This document shows, one piece after another, positions 14,559 through 22,731 of a stretch of DNA of 43,130 nucleotides. Numbering within the stretch: position 1 is the stretch's first letter; each line of letters begins with the position of its first letter. The DNA comes from an uncultured Prevotella sp. (GTDB taxonomy: Bacteria > Bacteroidota > Bacteroidia > Bacteroidales > Bacteroidaceae). Where the stretch lies: positions 1 through 43,130 of the forward strand of contig CAMJDL010000026.1 of the NCBI GenBank assembly GCA_946404405.1, given 5' to 3'. The notes below the pieces were generated by a model, which worked only from the letters and a program-made list of their open reading frames with translations, was not told where the DNA came from and did no database searches. The translations under genes were made by a program, and so were the position numbers.

Positions 14559-15712
14559 AATATTATCTGATAGCTGGCGAGGCCAGTGGCGACCTACATG
14601 CCTCACACCTGATGCGGGCTTTGAAGCAGCGCGACGAAGGAGCGGAATTCCGTTTCTTCGGAGGTGACTTGATGACTGCTGTTGGTGGAACACGTGTCCG
14701 TCACTATCGCGAGTTGGCTTATATGGGGTTCGTCCCCGTTTTGCTGCATCTGCGCACCATCCTCAAGAATATGAAGATGTGCAAGCAGGACATTAACGAA
14801 TGGCAACCCGATGTCGTCATCCTTGTCGACTATCCGGGCTTCAATCTCAGTATTGCCAAATATGTACACCAACTAAGGTCCAAAGGTCAAGGTTCAAAGA
14901 TCAAAGTTTTCTACTACATATCGCCAAAGATATGGGCTTGGAAGGAATATCGCATCAAGAATATTAAACGCGATGTCGATGAGCTCTTTTCCATTCTGCC
15001 TTTTGAAGTGGAATTTTTCGAACAGAAACACCACTATCCCATTCATTATGTGGGCAATCCCACGGCTCAGGAAGTGAGGGCGTATTTGGATGATAGAGAA
15101 GTTGGAGAAGTTAGAGTAGTTAGAGAAGTACGTCCTGTGATAGCTCTGTTGGCGGGGTCGCGGAAACAGGAAATCAAGGATAATCTGCCGGCCATGATAG
15201 AGGCTACGAAACATTTGGCAGGACAGTACGACATCGTGTTGGCTGGTGCACCAAGCATTGATCCAGCCTACTATCAGCAGTTCTTGGCGGGCACTACTGT
15301 GGGACTTGTTACTAACGAGACATATCCCCTGCTTGCAAAGGCTACTGCCGCCCTAGTTACCAGTGGTACGGCCACGTTGGAAACCTGTATGTTCCGTGTT
15401 CCTCAGGTAGTTTGTTACGAGACGCCTCTGCCACGATTGATAGGTTTCCTGAAACGCCATTTTATTAAGGTCAAATACGTGTCGTTGGTTAATCTTATTG
15501 CCAATCGAGAGGTGGTGCGCGAATTGGTGGCCGAGACGTTCAGCGTAGCCAATATCCGTCGTGAATTGGAGGCAATACTCCCTGGCGGAGCTGAACGTGA
15601 ACGCATGCTGAGCGACTACGACGAGGTACATCGTCTCTTGGGCGATAGTCATGCGCCAGACGAGACAGCGAGAATTATGATTGAGAAGTTAAAAGTGAAA
15701 AATGAAAAGTGA
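14555..15712 (+). CDS. lpxB: Lipid-A-disaccharide synthase LpxB (GT19)
   Basis: 385 residues. LpxB joins UDP-2,3-diacylglucosamine and lipid X to make the lipid A disaccharide at the inner membrane. It shows YLIAGEASGDLHASHLMRAL at the N-terminus, VDYPGFNLSIAKY, YYISPKIWAWKEYR, VGNPTAQEV and LLAGSRKQEIKDNLPAM. Two loops are coded by short tandem repeats: residues about 110-116 (SKGQGSK, 7-bp period at 14875-14907) and 180-190 (DREVGEVRVVREV, 9-bp period at 15093-15130). The C-terminal KLKVKNEK is also repeat-like. Starts with an ATGA overlap with surE; the next gene starts close to its stop. Confidence 0.95.
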   Translation: MKYYLIAGEASGDLHASHLMRALKQRDEGAEFRFFGGDLMTAVGGTRVRHYRELAYMGFVPVLLHLRTILKNMKMCKQDINEWQPDVVILVDYPGFNLSIAKYVHQLRSKGQGSKIKVFYYISPKIWAWKEYRIKNIKRDVDELFSILPFEVEFFEQKHHYPIHYVGNPTAQEVRAYLDDREVGEVRVVREVRPVIALLAGSRKQEIKDNLPAMIEATKHLAGQYDIVLAGAPSIDPAYYQQFLAGTTVGLVTNETYPLLAKATAALVTSGTATLETCMFRVPQVVCYETPLPRLIGFLKRHFIKVKYVSLVNLIANREVVRELVAETFSVANIRRELEAILPGGAERERMLSDYDEVHRLLGDSHAPDETARIMIEKLKVKNEK

Positions 15713-15719
15713 TAAGAAT

Positions 15720-16454
15720 ATGAAAAAAAATGTTATTTTTGCCCTGATGGCTGTAGCAGCCCTGGGCGCACATGCACAGAACATACAGTTGCACTACGAC
15801 ATGGGACACTCGCTGTATGATGGTCTGTCAGGACGTCCCAATGTGACCACCACCGTCGAAATGTTCAAGCCCGACAAGTGGGGTAGCACGTTTATGTTTA
15901 CCGATATCGACTATTTTTCAGATGGTGCTGCAGGTGCCTATTGGGAGATTTCGCGTGAGTTTAAGTTAGGCAAGCAGTCGCCTTTTGCCTTCCATGTGGA
16001 GTATAACGGTGGTGCCACGACTATTGAACATACTGGCATTGGTAATCGTTTTCAGCATGCCTTCCTGAGCGGTTTTGCATGGAATTGGGCCAGTGGCGAC
16101 TTCTCGAAGACCCTCTCCTTGCAAACTCTTTACAAATACTATTTCAAAGGCTATGGTCGTGGCGCCTTCAACGGTTTCCAACTAACGGGTGTGTGGGGCG
16201 ACACGTTTGCTAACGGTCTCTGCACGTTCTCTGGTTTTGTAGATGTGTGGTACGACAAGGATGTTTGCGGTAAACTCATCGTGCTGAGTGAACCACAGTT
16301 CTGGTTCAACCTCAACAAGCTGAAGGGTATGGATGATATTAATCTCAGCGTGGGTGGTGAGGTTGAAATCAGCAATAACTTCGTCTTCGACAACGAAGGC
16401 AACAGCCACAAGTTCTATGCTATCCCGACGTTAGGCGTCAAATGGACTTTTTAG
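15720..16454 (+). CDS. DUF5020 (Tsx-like) outer-membrane beta-barrel protein
   Basis: 244 residues from MKKNVIFALMAVAALGAHAQ, a clear signal peptide; an ATG at 15702 would add six residues and overlap lpxB by 11 bp. The mature part alternates amphipathic strands (YDMGHSLY, STFMFTDIDYF, AFHVEYNGG, ALQT-like SLQTLYKYYFKG, GLCTFSGFVDVWYD, LSVGGEVEISNNFVFD) and ends in aromatic Phe (LGVKWTF), as outer-membrane barrels do. DUF5020 is related to nucleoside-specific channels of the Tsx type. A nucleoside-uptake role fits with SurE but is inference. It converges with the following minus-strand gene, overlapping it by 17 bp. Confidence 0.8.
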   Translation: MKKNVIFALMAVAALGAHAQNIQLHYDMGHSLYDGLSGRPNVTTTVEMFKPDKWGSTFMFTDIDYFSDGAAGAYWEISREFKLGKQSPFAFHVEYNGGATTIEHTGIGNRFQHAFLSGFAWNWASGDFSKTLSLQTLYKYYFKGYGRGAFNGFQLTGVWGDTFANGLCTFSGFVDVWYDKDVCGKLIVLSEPQFWFNLNKLKGMDDINLSVGGEVEISNNFVFDNEGNSHKFYAIPTLGVKWTF

Positions 16455-16944
16455 ACAATAAGAACTTGCGATTCTTGTATCGGTAGTATAGTAATAGGAC
16501 GATGCCGATGCCGAGGGGAATTAGCAAGATGATGATGAAAACAACATAGAAGGCACCGGCAATATTGAAGCCGATAGCACCACGGGGATTGTACTCCGGT
16601 TCTGCATAGAGTAGAAGACTGTCCTCAAGGGCCATGACGGCATCTGAGTCATTGCGCAGTTTGGCAGCCTCAATCTCTACCTGTATGCGTTGGTACTCGG
16701 CCTGAAGATGAGCAGAGTCGGCCTCATAGGCCGCTAAAGCCTCTTCATACTCCTGATTTGAGGCGGCATACTCGGCACGCAAATCGTCCAAGTGCTTTTC
16801 TGAGTCAAAAATCAGACCAATGGTTAAAACTATGAGGAGGGCACTGACTACTGTCATCAGACAGCCAGACATCCACCAGCATCCGCTGGGCTTTTTGGGG
16901 AGGCGTATAGGTTCGTTAGTCATGTCGTGAATAGGTGTTAGCAT
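16438..16944 (-). CDS. Small two-TM protein with periplasmic or cytoplasmic coiled coil
   Basis: 168 residues; a start at MTNEP (16923) is possible. It has a proline-rich short N-terminus and a first transmembrane segment (about 27-46, MTVVSALLIVLTIGLIF). A charged coiled coil follows (about 50-110, with DDLRAEYAASNQEYEEALAAYEAD), then a second transmembrane segment (about 128-152, AFYVVFIIILLIPLGIGIVLLL) and a basic end. I do not recognise a family. It follows rsgA by 19 bp on the same strand. Confidence 0.65.
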   Translation of the reverse strand: MLTPIHDMTNEPIRLPKKPSGCWWMSGCLMTVVSALLIVLTIGLIFDSEKHLDDLRAEYAASNQEYEEALAAYEADSAHLQAEYQRIQVEIEAAKLRNDSDAVMALEDSLLLYAEPEYNPRGAIGFNIAGAFYVVFIIILLIPLGIGIVLLLYYRYKNRKFLLSKKSI

Positions 16945-16963
16945 TGGATTAATATCGCGAAGT

Positions 16964-17908
16964 TTAGTAGGCTTCGCGATATTTGTTTTCGTCCTTGTCG
17001 TCGAGCATGGATAGGTACGACTGATAACGGCTTTGGGCGATGTAGTGGTCTTCGACGGCTTTTAGCACAGCGCAGCCCGGCTCGTGAGTGTGGGTGCAGT
17101 CAGAGAAACGACATTGCTTGGAGAACTCGAAGATTTCCTTGAAATAGCTGGTCAGTTCCTCGCGCTCCATGTCGAAGGTGCCAAAGCCTTTGATGCCTGG
17201 AGTGTCGATAAGGAATGAGGAATGAGGAATGAGGAATGAGGAATGAACATGTAGGGGAATCATTTCGGAGAAGGTGGTGGTATGCATGCCTGTCTGGTGT
17301 GCATCGCTGATATCGGCAGTGCGGAGGTTCGCGTCAGGTACAAGGCGATTGATGAGCGTCGACTTGCCCACACCGGAATTGCCACTGAGCAGCGTAATCT
17401 TACCTTCTAACTTAGGGCGCAGTGTCTCTACCCCATCGCCTGTCTGAGCCGAGATGGCATGACACTCGTAGCCAATGGTCTCGTAAAGGTCCATCATCAT
17501 CTGCTGATAATGGCGTTCCTCGTCACTCAGCATATCGCTCTTATTAAATATAAGTATCACGGGCACGCGATAAGCCTCAGCAGAAGCCAGGAAACGGTCG
17601 ATGAACGTGGTGCTGGTCTCTGGCCTGACAACGGTGATAACCAACAGAGCCTGATCGACGTTGGCCGCCAGAATATGACTCTGCTTGGAGAGGTTTATAG
17701 ACTTGCGGATGATGTAATTCTTGCGATCGGCAATCTCCGTAATCCAGCCTTCATCATTGACTGTAACACGGTCACCTACAGCAACGGGATTAGTAGAGCG
17801 GATTCCTTTGATACGGAAATTGCCCTTCACCTTACAATCAAGGAGCTGGCCATCGTCCGTCAGAACGGTGTACCAGCTTCCAGTATTCTTAATGACCAGT
17901 CCCAGCAT
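16964..17908 (-). CDS. rsgA: Ribosome small-subunit biogenesis GTPase RsgA
   Basis: 314 residues. RsgA checks 30S maturation and GTP hydrolysis releases it. The order is N-terminal OB fold (about 1-65), a circularly permuted GTPase with NKSD (G4), [17 protein letters not shown] (P-loop), DTPGIKGFG (G3), and a C-terminal zinc region [16 protein letters not shown]. Just before the G3 motif there is a 13-residue insertion, [13 protein letters not shown], coded by five tandem GGAATGA heptamers (17212-17246 on the plus strand). RsgA homologues normally pass straight from the switch I region to DTPG. The gene abuts frr with no gap. Confidence 0.95.
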   Translation of the reverse strand: MLGLVIKNTGSWYTVLTDDGQLLDCKVKGNFRIKGIRSTNPVAVGDRVTVNDEGWITEIADRKNYIIRKSINLSKQSHILAANVDQALLVITVVRPETSTTFIDRFLASAEAYRVPVILIFNKSDMLSDEERHYQQMMMDLYETIGYECHAISAQTGDGVETLRPKLEGKITLLSGNSGVGKSTLINRLVPDANLRTADISDAHQTGMHTTTFSEMIPLHVHSSFLIPHSSFLIDTPGIKGFGTFDMEREELTSYFKEIFEFSKQCRFSDCTHTHEPGCAVLKAVEDHYIAQSRYQSYLSMLDDKDENKYREAY

Positions 17909-18469
17909 TTAGACGGTCATGATTTCCTTGTTCTTGGCCTCCATCAGCGCATCAAGCTTCTTGATGTACTTGTCATGAATCTTCTGGAGTTCGGCCTCGG
18001 CATCCTTCTCGTTGTCCTCAGACAGTCCGTCCTTGATAGCTTTCTTCAGCTTGTCCTTGATATCGCCACGGACGTTGCGCACCTCGACCTTGGCCTTCTC
18101 GGCAATCTTGTTGCACTGCTTCACCAAGTCACGGCGACGCTCCTCTGTGGGCTGTGGAATGCCCAAGCGGATAATCTCGCCATTGTTCTCGGGCGTGATA
18201 CCCACATCGCTGTCCATGATAGCTTTCTCGATGTCACGAATCTGCTTGCGGTCCCAAGGCTTGATGGCAATAGTGCGGGCATCGGGGGTTGAGATATTGG
18301 CAACTTGGTTCAATGGCACACGCGAGCCGTAGGACTCCACACGTACACCATCAAGAATGGCCACATTGGCACGTCCGGCACGGACGCGATTCAGCTCTTC
18401 TTCAAGGAACATGGCGGCCATTTCCATGCGTTCCTCAGCGGCTGCTAATGTTTGTTTTACGTCTATCAT
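17909..18469 (-). CDS. frr: Ribosome recycling factor
   Basis: 186 residues starting MIDVKQTLAAAEERMEMAAMF; a longer frame to 18601 exists but the extra part is not RRF-like and lies across the promoter. RRF with EF-G splits the post-termination ribosome. Family hallmarks are RAGRANVAILDGVRVESYGS, LNQVANISTPDARTIAIKPWD and the C-terminal helix with IHDKYIKKLDALMEAKNKEIMTV. Length is the usual one for RRF. Confidence 0.97.
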   Translation of the reverse strand: MIDVKQTLAAAEERMEMAAMFLEEELNRVRAGRANVAILDGVRVESYGSRVPLNQVANISTPDARTIAIKPWDRKQIRDIEKAIMDSDVGITPENNGEIIRLGIPQPTEERRRDLVKQCNKIAEKAKVEVRNVRGDIKDKLKKAIKDGLSEDNEKDAEAELQKIHDKYIKKLDALMEAKNKEIMTV

Positions 18470-18493
18470 AATACTAATAATTAGTTTTTGAAG

Positions 18494-18502
18494 GCAAAGA
18501 TA
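18494..18502 (-). promoter_or_regulatory. -7 box of the frr-rsgA operon
   Basis: On the minus strand TATCTTTGC, an exact TAnnTTTGC match 24 bp before the frr start. Confidence 0.65.
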
Positions 18503-18540
18503 CGAATAAACGAGCAAAATGCAAAAAAAAACGTGATTTT

Positions 18541-18572
18541 TTTGCATTTTAATAAAAATGTTGTAACTTTGC
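18541..18572 (+). promoter_or_regulatory. Promoter of the four-kinase operon
   Basis: The TTTG at 18541-18544 and TAACTTTGC at 18564-18572 are separated by 19 bp, a good fit to the Bacteroidetes TTTG/TAnnTTTG promoter. It is divergent from the frr promoter. No other convincing promoter was seen between the four kinase genes, which are 4-17 bp apart. Confidence 0.65.
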
Positions 18573-18616
18573 ATGCAAACAGAAGTTACCAACAACTTCA
18601 CAGCCTATAAAACAAC

Positions 18617-20659
18617 ATGTATATTTATATAGATTATATTTTAATTGGTGTGATGACGGTTATGTTAATAGCTGTCGCAATCATGTTGTTCTTAAACCGT
18701 CTTTGGCTTTCACGCGAGAAGGAAGCCGATGCAAAGAGCAAGAATCAAATCAACAGACTGGCCATTATCCTAGAGACAGGAAAGTTACGCTTGTGGACGT
18801 ACCATATTGACAGACGCCGCTATAGCAGCATCTCAAAGGATGGCGACCAGACTCACGAATACAATCCCATCGATTTTGCACAATTCTTCGACCGTGACGA
18901 ATTCGAACACATGCGCAGCATCATCTTTGAGATCCGCGACGGCGTGAAGGAAAGCGGCATGATGCGCATCAAGGGAACGCCCGCTGCTGAAGGTGGACAA
19001 CGCCATTACGAAATCATCCTCTCCATTGTGGAGCGGGATGACAAGGGGAAGCCCAAGACACTGTTAGGTGTACAGCGCGACATCACCGACATCTTGCAAC
19101 GCGAACAAGAGGTAAGCCAGTTGCTGATGCGCTACCAGACGGTTTTCGATACTGCCCTGTCGGACATGCTATACTATGACAAGGACGGCCGACTGAGCGA
19201 CATCAACGACAAGGCGTGCAGTTCGTTCAGTATCAATGACAGACGAGGGTTGTTGCTGTCAGAACTACGAATAGAAGACAATCCGCTGTTCAGCACCTTT
19301 GACTTAAAAAATCCCACTGCCACACGTACCACAGCCATTCTGAGTACCGCAGAACTGGACAGATACGGCTATACCATCAATGGTTCTATGCAAAGTGGAA
19401 AGTATTATTACGAGGCTTCTATCAATCCCGTCATTAATGCCGACGGCGAAAGTGACGGTTTCTATATTACCGGACGCAACGTCACAGAGATGGTTGACTC
19501 CGTACATCGTCAGCAGGAAGGCTTGAAACGGTTGCGCGAGGTGAACCAAAACATCCACAACTATATCCACAATATTAACTACGCCCTGCGCGTCAGTCAT
19601 GTGCGGCTGGTGAATTACTATCCAGACACGTTTACCTTCGAGATTTCAGACAATGTAAGCCAGAGCCAGCTTACCATGTCGCAAGTGCGCTGCATCCGTC
19701 TGACTTCGCCACGATTCAGAAAAGATGTATCAATCTTGCTCAACAAATTAGACCATAAGGTACCAAAGCCTTTCGAGGCTACCATCGAGATCATCCTCCA
19801 CGACGAGCAGTATCGACCAATGTGGCTGATGTTCAACATGATACCAGTGTTTAACGACAAGGGAGAGGTGGAGCGCTACTTTGGCATGTGCCGTAATGTG
19901 ACAGACATGGTGGAGACCGAGCATCGTCTGGCCATAGAGACCAAGAAAGCTCAGGAGACAGAGAATTTGAAGCAGTCGTTCCTGACTAACATGAGCTATG
20001 AGATTCGCACACCGCTTAATACGGTAGTGGGCTTTGCTGAACTCTTCGAGGCCGAACACGATCCTGCCGACGAGCCCGTCTTTGTTGAAGAGATCAAGAA
20101 GAATTCAAACCAGTTGTTGAATCTGGTCAATGACATCCTGTTCCTGTCGCGTCTGGATGCCAGCATGATTGAGAGCAACCGCAGCGAGACCGATTTTTCC
20201 CTCTGCTTTGACAGTTGTTGCCAGTTAGGACTGTCAAACGTCAGACCAGAGGTAAGAGTCATCATTGAGAACGATTATGATCACCTGGTAGTGAATATCG
20301 ACCTCGAGAACATCAGTAAACTCATACAAAGGGCATGCATCATTGCATCCGCCCTAACCATGCAAGGTACCATACGCTGTAAGTATGAATACTGGCATGG
20401 CGAACTCATCATCGTCATCGAAGATACTGGTGTGGGTATCGAAGCAGAAAGGATTTCAACCATCTTCAACAGTTTGGAACGCAACCGGAAACTGGAAGAA
20501 TCCAGCACAGGCCTTGACGTGCCCATTATAGAGGCACTGGCACACATGATGGGTGGCAATGTCGAAGCACAATCAGAGAAGGACAAGGGAACTACCGCAC
20601 GCATTACCATTCCTTGCGAAGCATCACTGGTGGAGAAGAAAAAACGCGAAGAGAAGTAA
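18617..20659 (+). CDS. Degenerate PAS sensor kinase 1 (pseudokinase: H-box His replaced by Tyr461)
   Basis: 680 residues. One transmembrane segment (about 5-27), three PAS-like domains (about 40-155, 168-295 and 310-440, each closing on a GxxRDIT/GRNVTE-type strand), then a HisKA-like dimer domain and a HATPase_c domain. The H-box reads NMSYEIRTPL: the phospho-accepting His is Tyr461. In the ATPase domain DTGVGI (603-608) is kept, but the N-box Asn is Ile576 and the G2 box reads SSTGLDVPII instead of GTGLGL. Mg-ATP binding is therefore doubtful. No receiver domain. It is the first of four tandem kinases and resembles the third one domain by domain, without its periplasmic part. Probably a partner or regulator rather than an enzyme; this is inferred. 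Confidence 0.85.
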   Translation: MYIYIDYILIGVMTVMLIAVAIMLFLNRLWLSREKEADAKSKNQINRLAIILETGKLRLWTYHIDRRRYSSISKDGDQTHEYNPIDFAQFFDRDEFEHMRSIIFEIRDGVKESGMMRIKGTPAAEGGQRHYEIILSIVERDDKGKPKTLLGVQRDITDILQREQEVSQLLMRYQTVFDTALSDMLYYDKDGRLSDINDKACSSFSINDRRGLLLSELRIEDNPLFSTFDLKNPTATRTTAILSTAELDRYGYTINGSMQSGKYYYEASINPVINADGESDGFYITGRNVTEMVDSVHRQQEGLKRLREVNQNIHNYIHNINYALRVSHVRLVNYYPDTFTFEISDNVSQSQLTMSQVRCIRLTSPRFRKDVSILLNKLDHKVPKPFEATIEIILHDEQYRPMWLMFNMIPVFNDKGEVERYFGMCRNVTDMVETEHRLAIETKKAQETENLKQSFLTNMSYEIRTPLNTVVGFAELFEAEHDPADEPVFVEEIKKNSNQLLNLVNDILFLSRLDASMIESNRSETDFSLCFDSCCQLGLSNVRPEVRVIIENDYDHLVVNIDLENISKLIQRACIIASALTMQGTIRCKYEYWHGELIIVIEDTGVGIEAERISTIFNSLERNRKLEESSTGLDVPIIEALAHMMGGNVEAQSEKDKGTTARITIPCEASLVEKKKREEK

Positions 20660-20674
20660 AAAAACGAAGAAGTC

Positions 20675-22714
20675 ATGATACAGGTAATACTGACAACACA
20701 TATATTGCAGCCACTCCAAATTATCCTTTTGATAGTGGTGACAGCACTATTCATTGGCGTATTCATTGCCAACAGGGTTATCCGGCGTCGTATGCGAAGG
20801 CATGCCAAGCAGAGCGAGTTTACGAACCAGGTGATGCTGGAGGCTTTGAAGAACAGTAAGAACAACGTGTTGCAATGGAATATCCGCGAGAAATACACCA
20901 CCCAGTTGTATGGCGACATGCTGCCATCCGGCACTATCACTGATGAAGACTGGAAGAAGCACGTACATCCTGACGACTTGCTACAGGCGCTGCATTGTCT
21001 GCATCAGTTAATGGAAGGAAAAATCAAGTTGGCTGATTTCAACTACCGCTGGAATTACGAGTTTGACGACAATAAGCCGCCACGCTGGGGCTATTTCAAC
21101 AACACCAGCATTGCTGAATTCCTGCCCGGGCATGACCTGCCCGTCACGGTCATCTCGACACTGACCGACGAGGCCGACATGCGTCAGGCGCAGCGTGAGG
21201 ACAGAGAACTGGCCGATAAGTTTAAACTGATATTCGAGCATAGCATCGTAGGTATGTCGTTCTATAGTCCCGAGGGCTATCTGTTGGATGCCAACAAGGT
21301 CATGCGCGAGATATGCCATTTCGACAATGAAGAGAACGATGCCTTCTTCTCGCAGGTTAACATGTTCGACCTGCCACCATTCAACGAACTTGTCAACCGC
21401 AATAACATCGAAGGCTTTTGGGTGTGCTATCAGAGCATTATCCCTGAGCGTAACATCCACGACTATCTGGAGATACGACTCCACCCCATTCGCGACGACC
21501 AAGGCAAGATCATCTATCTTTCTGTCAGTGCCCGTAATATCACGGAAGAGCGTGAACTCTATCTGCAAAACAAGATGAACGACATCCAACTGCGTCATGC
21601 GAACGAGGAAATCAAGAAGTACGAGACGGAGCTGCGCTATATGATGGAGAACTGTCAGATACAGCCCTGGCGTATCAAACTCAAGGAGAATATCATTGAG
21701 TTCTATAAGGACTTGACGACCATCGACAAGACATTCACCTTGGAACAGTTGCATACCATATTCTGCAATAAGGAAGATGATTTTGTGCGTGAAATGCTGA
21801 ACCTTGCTGAGGCTATCTCAAAGCCAGTACTGTGGGTTGGACAGGTGCTTCCTGTGGTCAGTGAGAAACATACGGAGCCACAGTGGGTACAGATTAACAG
21901 TATTCCAGAATATGACGAGAACGGCCAGCTAACAGGCAGCTTCGGTATCTGGCGCAACATACAGGGACTGATGAACAAGCAGGAACAGCTGAAGCGTGAG
22001 ACCGAGCGCGCTAATGACTCTGGCCATCAGAAGTCGGTGTTCCTGGCCAATATGACCCATGAGATTCGTACACCACTTAATGCCATTGTAGGCTTCAGCG
22101 ACCTGTTGCAGGCTGTGGACGACACCGAACAGAAACGTGAACTGATACGTATCATCCACAACAATTGCGACATGCTGTTGCGACTCATCAACGACATTTT
22201 GGTGCTGTCGAGCGTTGACTCTACAGGTTTGGAACTCATACCTGAACGCGTGGACTTCAGCAAGGAGTTTGATACCGTCTGTCAGTCGCTGGCACAACGT
22301 ATCGAGGAACCTGGCGTAGAGTTCCAGAAAGAGAATCCTCTGCCATCGCTCATGGTTACCCTCGACAACGGACGCATCCAGCAGGTCATCACAAACTTTG
22401 TCACCAATGCTGTCAAGAACACGCATCAGGGTCATATCCGCGTGGGCTATTGCGTGGAGGATACTGCTGACGGACAAAACCTCTATGTGTACTGCGAAGA
22501 CACAGGTTCTGGAATTCCAGAAGAAGCACGGGCACGTATCTTTGAACGCTTTGTGAAATTGAACGAATTCGTGCAGGGTACAGGTCTTGGTCTCTCCATC
22601 TGTAAGGCCATCATCGAGAAGTGTGGCGGAGAGATTGGTGTGGACAGTGAGGTTGGCAAGGGCTCAACGTTCTGGTTCCGTTTACCAATTGAAGTGATAA
22701 GTGATAATCGATAA
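20675..22714 (+). CDS. PAS sensor histidine kinase 2 (canonical His462)
   Basis: 679 residues, 15 bp after kinase 1. A transmembrane segment near 15-34, PAS-like regions (about 45-170, 180-300 with IFEHSIVGMSFYSPEGYLLDAN, and 320-440 ending GSFGIWRNI), HisKA with NMTHEIRTPLNAIVGFSDLL and His462, then HATPase_c with an intact N-box (TNFVTNAVKNTHQG), DTGSGI and GTGLGLSICKAI. It should autophosphorylate. No receiver domain, periplasmic domain or DNA-binding output is present. It pairs by position with kinase 1 and closely matches kinase 4 in its cytoplasmic half. The 3' end contains a GATAAGT repeat (EVISDNR). Confidence 0.9.
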   Translation: MIQVILTTHILQPLQIILLIVVTALFIGVFIANRVIRRRMRRHAKQSEFTNQVMLEALKNSKNNVLQWNIREKYTTQLYGDMLPSGTITDEDWKKHVHPDDLLQALHCLHQLMEGKIKLADFNYRWNYEFDDNKPPRWGYFNNTSIAEFLPGHDLPVTVISTLTDEADMRQAQREDRELADKFKLIFEHSIVGMSFYSPEGYLLDANKVMREICHFDNEENDAFFSQVNMFDLPPFNELVNRNNIEGFWVCYQSIIPERNIHDYLEIRLHPIRDDQGKIIYLSVSARNITEERELYLQNKMNDIQLRHANEEIKKYETELRYMMENCQIQPWRIKLKENIIEFYKDLTTIDKTFTLEQLHTIFCNKEDDFVREMLNLAEAISKPVLWVGQVLPVVSEKHTEPQWVQINSIPEYDENGQLTGSFGIWRNIQGLMNKQEQLKRETERANDSGHQKSVFLANMTHEIRTPLNAIVGFSDLLQAVDDTEQKRELIRIIHNNCDMLLRLINDILVLSSVDSTGLELIPERVDFSKEFDTVCQSLAQRIEEPGVEFQKENPLPSLMVTLDNGRIQQVITNFVTNAVKNTHQGHIRVGYCVEDTADGQNLYVYCEDTGSGIPEEARARIFERFVKLNEFVQGTGLGLSICKAIIEKCGGEIGVDSEVGKGSTFWFRLPIEVISDNR

Positions 22715-22731
22715 GTGAAAAACGAAGCATC

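Noticed and set aside
18470..18601. N-terminal extension of ribosome recycling factor
   Set aside because: The added 44 residues have no RRF similarity and the extension includes the -7 box at 18494-18502.
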